A stretch of DNA of 64,000 nt from Sceloporus undulatus (Eukaryota > Chordata > Lepidosauria > Squamata > Phrynosomatidae). How positions within the stretch are numbered: the stretch's first letter is position 1; every line of letters starts with the position of its first letter. Positions 21,787 through 33,841 of the stretch are shown piece by piece. The notes under the pieces are model-generated. The model made no database searches. It saw only the letters and a program-made list of their open reading frames with translations, and was not told the DNA's origin. The stretch lies in NCBI RefSeq assembly GCF_019175285.1, contig NC_056527.1, positions 63,458,030 to 63,522,029 on the forward strand, written 5' to 3'. The position numbers and the translations under genes were made by a program.

Positions 21787-24700
21787 TGTGAGCCGCCTTG
21801 GGTCCCAACTTGGGAGAAAGGCGGGATAAAAATAAATAAATGAATAAACAGAAATATGACTAAATATTATTCATGTTATTGAAAACATTTGATTGCATTG
21901 GCATCCACTAACAACATTTACTCATATAAATATATTTTCACCGGACTCAGTTTTCACAACCAGTGAGCTGTTTGCAATTTTTGAGAAGCTATGCATGAAT
22001 GTACACTGCAGAAGTAAAGCAGTTTGACACCACTCAGCTGTCATAACTGTATCATTCATAATCCTGGGATCTGTAGTTTGGTGAGGCATGAGAGCTCTCT
22101 GACAGATGAGGCTGAATGCATCACCAAACTACAAATCCCAGGACTCCATAGGATGGAGCCATAACAAAGTGGGATCAAACTGCTCTAATTCTGCAGTGTG
22201 GATATATCCTACATTTCCTACAAGCTTCAGCTGTCAGACTACATGTTTTATCTACCATAGTCAATGGTCTACAAGTGATAATGTTTCAGACAGAACAAAA
22301 AGTATATGTTAATTGTTCAGGAATCTTCTATGTACAGCAGGCCCTTGTTATTCACTGGGGTTTGGTTCCAGGACCCCCTGTTGAAACCAAAATCCATGGA
22401 GGCTCGTCCCATTAAATACAATGGCACAGTAAAACCAAGTTGTTGCTTTTTTTTAATTCATACTTTTTAAAAATATTCTCAAATCATGGATGGCAAGAAC
22501 AAACCACTTCTGAACAAATTCTGCTGATATGTTTGCCCTAAGGTCACCATAAGTCAGAAATGCCATGAAGACATATAACAGCAACATTATTATTCAAAGC
22601 TAATTTGACATAACTGTGGCATGTTCCTGAGCTTAGTGTTTAATTATGTTTGTTTGTTTGTTTGTTTGTTTTACAGGATGGCAAGATGGTGGATCTGGTG
22701 AAAGGTGCAAATGGACCTCTTATAAGCAGGAAAGTCATACAGTTTGTAGAACAAGAAAGAAAAATTGTAGCAGGAGAAATACCAAGACCAGAGGTAACAG
22801 AGCCATTTTTCAGAACAGGGTTTTCAAATTAAAATACTGTTCAGTTATGTCGTTACCCAGTTTTAAGCTTTTGTTTTTTCTCATTATTTGGATGAAAGGA
22901 AACCCCACTGACGTTTTGCCTATTTAACACCAGCAAAGAGCTCTATTTGGCCAGAAAATATAAGAAACATGTTGCTCATTCCTGCCATAAAGTCTTATGA
23001 CCTAAAGCAGTTATCTTATATGCACATATTTCTCTGATATCAAATATGGACATTTTTGTCTGATTCATATATTAGACCACAGCAGGCTGTGGTTTTGCTG
23101 ATTACAGTTAATCAGCAAAATTATAATAACATTAAAAATACACATTTCTTGATGTATGTTTGATGTATGTTTTTTGATGGATAGTGTAAGAGATGGTGTT
23201 TTATGTTCATTATTCATGGTTTCTGTTATATGTTATGAATGTTTTAGTTATGGTTTGTGAATATATGTGTTGTCAGAAATAATATTTATACACACACACA
23301 CACACTTCTGTCAGAACACCATGAAGTATGTAACACAATTAGGGGCATGTTTCCTTCCCTCGTGTTCAGTGAGGTTTACTCCTGGGTGATTGTAGCCTTA
23401 AGCACAGTGTTAAATTAAGGCTCTTTACATTCTTGAGAGTGGAATCCCATAATGTCTATTTAGATATATGTCCCACAGAGTGGGGCAGCCAAATAGATTT
23501 GCATTCTCAATTTCAGTGCTGATTAAGGGACCCAAGCAGATGTGATGTCGAAAGGCCATCACCTCTCAACTTTTTAGAAAATAAAACAAAAATAGAATGT
23601 AGCTAATTATTGCCTGTTACAAACAGGCACTTTGGGGCCAAAATTAGGGCACAGGAATGCGGAGTATCCACACGATCCTGAGCCCTAGCGCGGGGCAGTG
23701 GTGGCATCATGGCATGGCCCCATCCACATGGAGGTCACCATGATGACGCAGGTGCGGCACAATGTCCGCGCATCGGGGCACTGCACTAGTGTCATCAAAG
23801 TATGACAGAGCACCAATGGTGCACTGATGGTGGCAGCCACGTGCACCAAGAGGACCTGCTTTTAGCAGGGTCTTTTTGGTGCGGAGGGAACCCATGTGGT
23901 TTGGTTGCTGCGGGCTCCCTCAGGAACAAAAACAGACAGCTCCAGCCCACCCTTTTGGGGCGGGCTGTCAAGCCAATATGTCTTTAATTCTATCAGAGCA
24001 GAAGCACTAGATGTGGGAGGATTGACTCTTTCACCACTTTACATTACCTCAAGCCTGGTATTATTTGCATGAGGAATGGAAAGAGAAAAAGCTGTAATAC
24101 AACCTGATTTTCCCACAGCTTGGGGTGAGAATTTAGCTTGGAGAAACACCACATCTGGGAAGGGGGAGTAACCCATTCCCCTCAGATTTGCTATTCTAAT
24201 CCAATTTCCTCCCCCCCCCCCCCCCCCTTTCACTTTTAACTTAAAGAAATGTTAAGTCGAAGGCTTTCACGGCTGGGATCCGTAGTTTTTTGTAGGTTTT
24301 TCAGGCTATGAGGCTGTGTTCTAGAAGAGTTTTTTCCTGACGTTTCGCCAGCAGCTGTGGCTGGCATCTTCAAAGAATGCTGGCATGGAAGAGAGTGGGA
24401 TATATATACTGTCGGTTGAGGGGAAGCAATTTTCATGTTAATTTGTGTATTGTTTTGTTGTCCCAGGGCAGCTGACAAAGATCCGTAACAAGACTGTCTC
24501 TGCCCCTTCCCTTCAGTTTACAAGCTAAAAGACAGGACAGAACACTTTTTAAAAAAAAGTAGCATCAGCATTGGGAGTATGGTGAAGGAGAACTGGCAAA
24601 ACACAGTTGTTCATGCCAGGTTGCAGTAGCATATCTGCAGTAAACAATGCAATAAAACTTGAACTGGGAAAATATGGGAAGCGCGCCTTCCATATACAGT

Positions 24701-27700
24701 GTGGGACAATGTTATCATGCACATGCTGCCTCCACACGGACCGGCACGTGCGTGACGTCACCGCAATGCTGCAGGGCACTTGGGGTGCCCTTTCAGCATC
24801 ATGGGAAGGAGCTCCAAAATGGAGTTCCTTTTGCACGCATGCATTGCTGGAGCAGCTTCTACATGGCCATGTCAGCAATGCAAAGGAGAAAGGGGCCAGG
24901 CAGCCCCTTTCTCCCCTTTGCCATCCTTGTTGGGGTGTCTGGGGACATGAAGCCCCATGGACACCTATTTCAAGGCCATGGAAAAGCGGTATTTTGCTGC
25001 TTCTCCGTGGCCTGGAAAAGCGCCAGATTGGGGCCTCTGGGCTGCCGGTGAGACTGCCCTGCCCCTAACCCGGCATGGAAAGGGGCAGCTGCGGACTGCC
25101 CCTTTTCCGCGTTCTATACTGGGTCACAGATATACTTCTTTTCTATGTTGTTTGAAAACTGGTTTCACATTTGCAGCCTTGGAGAAAACATGTTTTAATT
25201 CAAATATTCTGAGTCAGCGTTGTATGTAGGAAATAGGAATAGTTGCTATGTAGACTTCTCTCTAATTGCTATGTAGACTCTCGAATAGAGAATGGAAGCT
25301 TGACCAGGGAAACTTTTTTTTTAGCTTGCAGAGCTTGTAATTATAGAAGAAAAAGATTCAGATGAAGAACCCGAAGAAGAAGAGGCTGTAGGCAAGTGTT
25401 ATTGTGAGATTGTAATAAGCGATCAATTTTAGACAGAGAATAAAACAGTGATATATGGTTGTTTGGAGATGGGAAAGACAGGGCAAAACGTTTGAGTGCA
25501 GTGCTGCTTGAATCAGTAGGTACCAGTGCCTCTAGTAGAGACAATATGATGGGTTTCCTCCCACTCCTGCTCCCATATAGGAGATCATCTTAAGATCATC
25601 AAGCTGAGCTGCCACCACCCACTAATTTTAAACCTCCTTTACTAGTAAATCAGTGGCAAGTTACCGGGGAACTGGTTTTGTGTGCACACATACTGAGCAA
25701 AAGGCATGAGAAAGAGTGTGGGAAATAAGGAGGTCTTTAAAGAAAACTTTTATTCTAATGATCAATCTACACAAAACATATATTTTACATGAAGAATCCT
25801 GCCTTTGGGGAGTTACTTAAAGTTACAAAGTTACAACAGCCAAGGTCATATTCAACTGAAGTTAAAAAAATAAATATAATTTCCCTAACATGTCTAGCTA
25901 GACATTACTATCTTACTCATTATACAGATGTGCTGAGCCTTGGATGTGCAAGGGGAAAGAGTAAAAGAGGCACAGTTGTGGGACAATGGAGAGGGCCTGC
26001 TTATCAGTAAGGGAATGTGTGCCAGAAGAGATCTGTCTTAATGGCCTTTTTAAAGGCATCAAGAGATGTTATATGACAGATCTCCTCTGGTAGGTTGTTC
26101 CAAAGTTTAAGAGCAGCTGATGAAAAGGTCCTCTTGGTAACCACAGCAAGCCTGGTTTTTTTTTTTTTTTTTGGCTGTAGCAAATTAGTTCCAGTGGACC
26201 TGAGTGTGTGGGGCGGATTATATGAAAGGAGACCTTCCCATAAGTAAGCTGGGCCTAAGCCATGTAGGTCTTTAAAGATAATTACCAACACCTTGTACTG
26301 TGCCCAGAAACTGATTGGCAGCCAGTGTCAAGATTTTAGAATTGTAGTTATATGGTCACCTCTTGATTTAAGTATTAGCTTGGTAATAAGCTTATAACTC
26401 AAATATGTCACTCTGCCTGGTCTATATAACCAGCTGAAACAAACTGCTTCAGGCAGAACTGTGAAGTTCTGGAGATAGAGAAAGGCAAGAACTGGCATCT
26501 CAGTAATCCAGAAACTCACCCACTTTCCCTCCCTCCCTCCCCACATGTAAGATATGTTCTCAGTTCAAGATGAGCCACACTTTCCATCAATGGTGGCTGG
26601 TGGTTTCCAGAGTAAATCCACTCTTGGGTTTCGTTCATATTTTAAAAGAGCTACTGACATATTTGGAGATAAGCTTTTGTTGTTGTTGCCCTAAGGCAAA
26701 CCTATCATGGGGTTTTCTTGGCAAGATTTGTTCCAATGAGGTTTCCCCTGAGGCTGAGAGAGTGTGACTTGCCCAAGATCACCCAGTGGGTTTCATGGCC
26801 AAGCAGGGAATCGAACCTTGGTCTCCAGAGTCATAGTCCAGCACTCAAACCACTATACCACACAAGCTCTAGATAAGCTTTAGCATGTGAGATATTTCCA
26901 TTACAGTTCATATGAAAACCCAGAATGGGTTCATAATCCAATTGATATGGAAGCCACCTGTAACCACTGCTTGCTCTGTAGCCAAAGAGGATTCATATTT
27001 ATGAAACAGAGGTTATCAACAAATCCAGGCATATATTCATATTCAGAAAACATCTGTCTAAAGATGGTTTTGGTGCTGTGGTTCATCTTGTCTGAATGCT
27101 ATCAGCTAGCAAAAAATACCATTTTGAAACAAATGGAAACAATCTCCCCCCACCACATCTGTACATTTAGAGTTATCTTACTTAGGAGACCATTATATTA
27201 TTCCATGCATGTTTTAAGATACAGATTTGTTATTGCTGAAACCAGTGCAAGAACAGCAAGAGGTAATATTAAGATAGGAGCTTTTATTCTTGACAGAGGC
27301 TCTGCTTTATGGATTTTACAAGTGCAAAGCAGGCAGGACGTGGAGGAAATGTAGTCTCAGGGAGAGTTGAACAATGTCTCTGTGTACTGGGCACATTGCA
27401 GGGTTTGGATAATGGAGATGTTTGGTAACCCACAGGAGCAGTGGATCTGTTCCTCAGACAATCTCGGAGGGGAGAGGTATTCATATACTCCTTATCCTTA
27501 CCCTATTTCCAAAGCAATTAAACAAACAAGCACATAAATTGTGAATTGAGTTAGCAGATGGCAGGCATCGAAGGCAAAGTCACAATGTGTTGGTTAAATT
27601 ATTATTAATAATGGTTAAATTATTATTATTTTCTCATGCACACAGATGATGCAACAGTAAGAATAATGAATGAATGGTGTGTGTTCTTAGCTGTATCTGG

Positions 27701-30700
27701 GCATTTTACAGTTATCCCTCCATATTCACTAGGGTTGGGGGAACAAGACCCCTGTGAATATGGAAAAACCACAAATAACAAAAACACTATTTTTACCTGA
27801 GAGGACACCTCTCTAGGAATCTCTAGGTCCTCCAGTGCAACTCTGTGGTCAATGTCCAACATACACTGACCACAGAATGGCACTGGAGTAGCTACAAATG
27901 GTCTTTCAGTGCAACGTTTAGTTAAAGTTTACCACAGAGTTGCACTGGAGGACCTAGACAGTCCTAGAGAGAACATATTAATGAAATCCGTGAATAATCA
28001 AATCCGCAAATATCAAAGCCGCAAATATGGAGGGACAACTGTATTTTATTTTATTTGAAAAACAGCAGGTTGGAAAATATATATTGCTCCCTTGCAGTTC
28101 AGAAAACAAAATGAAATCTCTGTTTTTAATTCTGTATGGGTTTCTGGTGGCCATACGATTTTGATAGCCTGGTTTTGATACAAAGATGTCCTGGACCCAC
28201 ATTATTATAGTCAATCTTCTTCAAAGTAACTTTTTAAGCTGTAAAAAATTGTTTGCAGTTATTATTCCTCATTCTTAATTAGCCCTATAGAGTAAGTGGA
28301 AACATGGTTGTTCATAAACCCTTTTCAGATCTAACCGATTTACAAACCCCCTCTCCAGTGTACATGATTTTAAATTTGTTTTAAACTATTTTTAACTCTT
28401 TTAACGTGTCTTTTTAACTTGTTAAATCTATATGTTTTTAACCATTTAAAATCATTTTTATTATTCAACCTGATGTAAACTATTCACATTGGTTTTATTG
28501 TATGCAACCCTGAAATCTTTGGATAAAAGGCAGGATGTAACTTTTTTAACAAACCAACCAACACATTACTTATAAGAGTTCTGTGTTACCTGTATATTCT
28601 ATTATTTCTTTCAGTAGTTCAAACCAATATAAAAGCATCCATAAGAGCCAGACTATAGTATCTAGATAATAACAATGGCCTGTGACAGACTGCCAAAATA
28701 AAGCTGCTTCGGGTCTCTTTGGAGGTATGCTATTTAAATGATGCATGCATCCTAAGAATCTGGAAGCTGCACCAAAGCTGCACTCCAGTGCTTAGGAATG
28801 GAGTGTGGCTTTGGTGCAACCTCCGGACTCTTAGGACCCAGGCATTTAAATAGCATACCTCCAAAGAGACCCGAAGCAGCTTTATTTTGGCAGTCTGTAA
28901 CAGGCCAATATTTTGTCAAGTATTTATCTTTTATGGCAAATTAATTTACCACACATACACACACACATTTTACCATCATTAACTTCTAATATCTGAATGC
29001 TGAGGAAAATAATTAAGTGAGCCCATACATGTTAGTGCTTTCTTGGGGTAGCAAGCAGGCTACTATTAAAAGAGAGCTTTTGCATGAAAATGCCCAGAAA
29101 GTTACTTAATATATAATCTTGTACATCTGTAATAAATGTTACGTACGTTGTCATTTTTTTTCTTTTAGAGGAGGAAAAATACAACGTCGTCATTATAAGA
29201 CCTGATGCAGTTGCTGTAGGAAAAGTTGATGAAATTAAAGTAACGGTAAACAAAACAGTTTGGAAAAACTTTTTGACCTTAAAGACTAACTACTTTATTA
29301 TTATCTAGTAAACTTCCATGGATGACTGTGCAACTATTGAAGTAGGGTTTAGTCCATAGAAACATATGTGGTAAGCAAAAGTTAATTTTTAAAGCTCCAT
29401 AAGGTTTATTGTTGCTATTATGCCTCTTTGTTTTTAAAGAGATATGTAATTGAATTGAATTTAAATGTATTATTTGATTCATAGTTCAAACAGAGAATTG
29501 ATTTAATTAAACATTCTTTAATCTAATATGTATGTAATTACATGGATATTTCAATAAAGAAAAAAAGCATTCTTTAATCTATGTGACAGCTTGAACATAG
29601 TCTAAACATAACCTGATAACCTATTCTTTTCTTCTACAATGGGATGGCTAATCTGCAACTGAAGATTATGGAAGCTGGCTTTATGATTCTTGCAGAAGAT
29701 GAGAAGACATTAACTGAAGAGCAAATTAGGGACTTTTATCAAAGCAAATCAGAAGAGGTAACATGGATTGCCACTTGTGTGAATTGGGTATTTTGTGGTG
29801 AATACTCCAGGTGGTGTGATGATCTTGTGCCTCACTAGATCTGGAACTTCAGCTCCCAGTATTCATTATGACTGTCTGTGTTGGCTAGGGCTACTGGGAT
29901 TTGAAATGCAGCAAGATCTGATGGACCACAAGTTATCTATGCCTTATTTAAGGAGATACTTTAAGCTCTATCACTAAAAATGATCTGAATTCTGCTTTGT
30001 AGACTCTTTAACTTATGACCATTTTCCCATGTATGTGTCCTAACATTCTGTAGCATAAACTTCAGTGTCACCTATTAACAGTTATCCATCACCTGACTGC
30101 TGTAATTCTGGAACTGAAGTGAAGAGGCTTGCTGCACTATAATAGTGTAATTGAGATTTCATTGACAGGTTTTCCCTGTCAATGAAAAGGTGCACTATTG
30201 TAACAGGGTAGCAGCAAGGTGGACACAGTATCATCTGATATATACTGGCCGAAGATGCTTTTATCCTGTTAACATTCTGCTTTTTAGCCTTATGTGGTAA
30301 AGACCCAATGCTCCAGATGGAGACTGAAGGCTGAACAAATCAGTCCTTGGTGAGTGTTGGAGGTATCAGATTATACCTTGCATTCTAGGACAAAGAAGCA
30401 ATGACTGACACTCCCCCCCCCTCAAAAAAGAAGAATTTATTTCTAACTCAAATTATATTTTTCTCTGGGTGAAACATGTCGGTTTGTTGATAGCTTGACA
30501 GCAGATGTAAAGAGAAACATTGGCACGTTCTAGACGGGCCTTTAATACGCCCCCGTCATGTGCTAGGGGTTGGCCGAGGACCTAGCGGCCACACTGGCCT
30601 CACCCCTAGCACATGACGAGGGCGTGGAGATGGCGGCGCCCTATACACACGGGCGCTGCCATCTTTACGTGCTGGACGTGTTGTGTCCACACGTGTTGCC

Positions 30701-33700
30701 CCAGAAGTGATGCCGCGAGTGCGCGACTAGCGCCTCGCGGCGTCTCTTCCGGGGCACAGAAAGGAGGATGGAGGGGGGTTGGAAGCACATAGCCAATTGT
30801 AACTGTGGACCTGATCAGATAGGCCAAAATAAAGCTGCTTTGGGTCATTGGAAGACCTTGAAATATCTAGAGAGATGTTCTCTTTAGGAAGTTCTAGGTC
30901 TTCCACCACGATTCTATGGGCAACTTCTCCAGATGGCATCCATTTCAATAGGGTTTACTATTATCTGTTGTTTTGCAATAGGTGCTTTTGTAAAATAGAA
31001 AGAGGTTTTATCACCAATTAAGTCAATGGGTAATGAGGCCTACTACTCCCTGCTGTCTATTTAATGCCAAATTAATTGTACTGGTCTATTTTTCAGCCTG
31101 ATTTTGAAGACTTTGTTGCATTTATGCTGTCTGCCCCATGCCATATTCTGATAGTATCTGAAGGAAAGCAATCACATCATATTTTGCCTCTTGTACAAAA
31201 CTTGGAAGAGGAGGAAGAGGAGGAGGAGGAAGAAGAGGAAGAGGAGGAGGAGGAGGAGGAAATGGAGGAGGAAATGGGAGAGGAGGGAGAAGCTCTACCT
31301 AGAATGAAAACAATACATGAAAAACCAACAAAGTAGGTTGTGTGTGTATGCGTCTGTGCGTGCAAGCACACATGCATACATGCATGTGGACATGTGTATA
31401 GTTGTGATAGTACTTAATTAATACTGAGTTACATTCATTTAGAATATTCATTCACTTAGAACAGACCTATTTTAATTAATGGAACTTACCATAAGTTATT
31501 CACAAATTTTACATTCTGTTGATTATAATGGGTCTACTCTAATTCAATAATTAACTAGTCTTATCAATTTTAGTGGTATCTAATTTCAGCTAGTATTGGA
31601 CCAAACTGAATTAAACATGTAGTTTGCTGTAAAAGATCGCTCTCTTTCCACTGACAGGAAAATAGACGGCCTAATTCAGATTCGGATCAGAGATGGTAGA
31701 TGGAGATTTTTTTTTTTAACTTCTTCTCATTTGGTTTTTATCTAAAAATTTGCTCCCTTCCCACAAAAAGGGGGTTTTAAAAGGAGAAAAATCCCACTAT
31801 TAACACCAATGGAGTTTTTACCTCTTTTGCTTCTGAAGCTGAGTTGACTGTGGTGAGCTCTTACATAGCAGCTAGGCTGGCCACGGGGATTTGAAGCTGG
31901 CACATTCATATCTGAATCCAAACTGGAGCCACACAAAGCAACTTTAAAGTGCTTTCTGAGTTTATATTTAACCAGTGGTTATGTACAATAATGTGCATGG
32001 CAGCCTGAAAGAAAGTACAAGCAATAAAAACTGAAAATTGAGGCAAACTATGGCCCCATACAGACTGTCAAAATAAAGCTGCTTCGGGTCACTTTGGAGG
32101 TATGCTGTTTAAATGATGCATGCATTCTAAGAGTCCGGAAGCTGCGCCAAAGCTGCACTCCAGTGCTTAGGAATGGAGTGAGGCTTTGGTGTGGCTGCCA
32201 GACTCTTAGGATGCGTGTACCATTTAAACAGCCTACCTCCAAAGTGACCCAAAGCAGCTTTATTTTGACCTGTCTGTATGGGGCCTATGCTAGTGGGCAC
32301 ACAGCAATCTGAACAAAATCTGGCAACCCAAACCACCAGAGTTGCACTTGCAGTTCACTAATTCATTCATGCCACTTTAGCAACAAGATCAGATAATTCG
32401 GAATGCAAAAGTCTGAAGAGAATTTTGAACAGGGAAAGTATTATATGCATAATACAGTACAACATGTCTTCGGTCTCTCTCACAACACTTCTGCCTACCC
32501 CACTGAACCACTGTTTATTCTCATTGTTCACTCCTTATCTCTGCTGCTATCCATGGAGATTAGCACATTCTGTTTAAAGTGACTTATCTCCAATGGGATA
32601 AAGTCATGTTTAAATTTAAAAGTGGATGTTATTGCACTTAGCCAAGGCCAGTTTGCAGCCCAGATCCCAACTGCGCTTATCCAGCGGTTTTTCAAAAATG
32701 ACAAGCTCCCATTTTTGAAAAGCTGCTGGATAAGCATAGCTGGGGTCTGGTCTGCAGACAGGTTGTACTTGCCTGGCCACTGCTGAGTGCGATAACACCT
32801 ACTTTTAAAATTAAATGTGACTTTATTCCATTGGGGTTTTTTGTGATGCACCCCTCAAAGTTTGAAAATAGTTACTTTTTGAACAACAACTTCCAGAATC
32901 CTCTGGGGAATTCTGGGATATATAGCCTTAACAATTACCTTTTTTATAAGCTCTGTCCCTCCTTTGCTACTGTTTTTAAGAAATCTGCAAGAGAGAATAA
33001 TTTCATTAAAATGGGTCAATTTGCAAGTAGATTTTACAGATACTGTATTGTAAGTAAGGATTCTCTGCTTAAGTTTACCCCCCCCCCCTTATTTACACAG
33101 AGGGTCCCTCATAAGATAGAACCTGTATTGCATCTGTTTTGCTCCTGCACTTGTGTCTGGCGTTTCACCCGATCCTATATTATTTCATTTCATACTTAAT
33201 TTGGACCATAGGAAGTACTGATTGGTTTTAGTTAAATATTCCTGTTACTTAAATCATTTTCTTTTCTTTTTGTATTAGTCTGAAAGGGGCCTTGGAAAAT
33301 CAGGACCTGTTACATTTATGTGATATTCAGGACAGTGTGGAAGAAGCAAGTAGGCAACTTGCCTTCTTCTTCCCTGGTTTTTCCAAATCGAAGAAAGGCC
33401 CAGATGTTGAAAGAACATTGGCCTTGATTAGACCTGCCCTCTTAAGGGAAAGAAGAGGTTAGTGAAGATCATCACCTTTTCTACCTATACCTTTCCCATC
33501 TGTATTGGGTTTCTTCAATATTGTTAATTGATAACAATTAAAAATGTGCAGATCTCAGCATTCCTCACCATTGACTATGCTGGTTACGGATGCTAGGAGC
33601 TACAGTTAAACAGCATCTGAAAAGCCACACAGTTCCCATAAGTATGCTAGAGGAATACCCTTGATATCAATTGAAGTTTGGTTCCCGAACCACCTGTGGA

Positions 33701-33793
33701 TACAAAATCTATGAATGCCTAAGTCCAATTAAATACAATGGCACAATAAAATGGTATCCATTATATAAAATGGCAAAATCAAGGTTTGCTTTT

Positions 33794-33841
<48 letters not shown>

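Larger units (their letters stand above)
22794..25324. other. NME8: NME8 intron 5
   Basis: Contains a short CA run near 23290, two GC-rich foldback insertions (23612..23975 and about 24690..25118), a C homopolymer (24212..24227) and a Penelope-like fragment (24249..24480). Confidence 0.6.

Noticed and set aside
24607-25068. Open frame of about 153 codons on the plus strand
   Set aside because: It lies within a GC-rich repetitive insertion with short inverted repeats, and no domain or splice context is recognisable; high GC lengthens chance frames.
25388-25389. GT at 25388 as the exon 6 donor
   Set aside because: It keeps frame only with a weaker acceptor two bases downstream; the GCAAGT donor pairs with a strong acceptor. 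Kept as the alternative, to be decided by RNA data.
29644-29664. ATG and following codons (MANLQLK) as coding sequence in front of NME8 exon 8
   Set aside because: They lie before the only usable acceptor and would break the spacing shared with human NME8 (EIK to AGF).
31177-31377. Minus-strand frame with a long Ser run
   Set aside because: Shadow of the Glu codon run in NME8 exon 9.
33797-33838. TA run as a replication or recombination signal
   Set aside because: It is the internal TA microsatellite of a MITE and recurs in the sister copy at 19116..19167.
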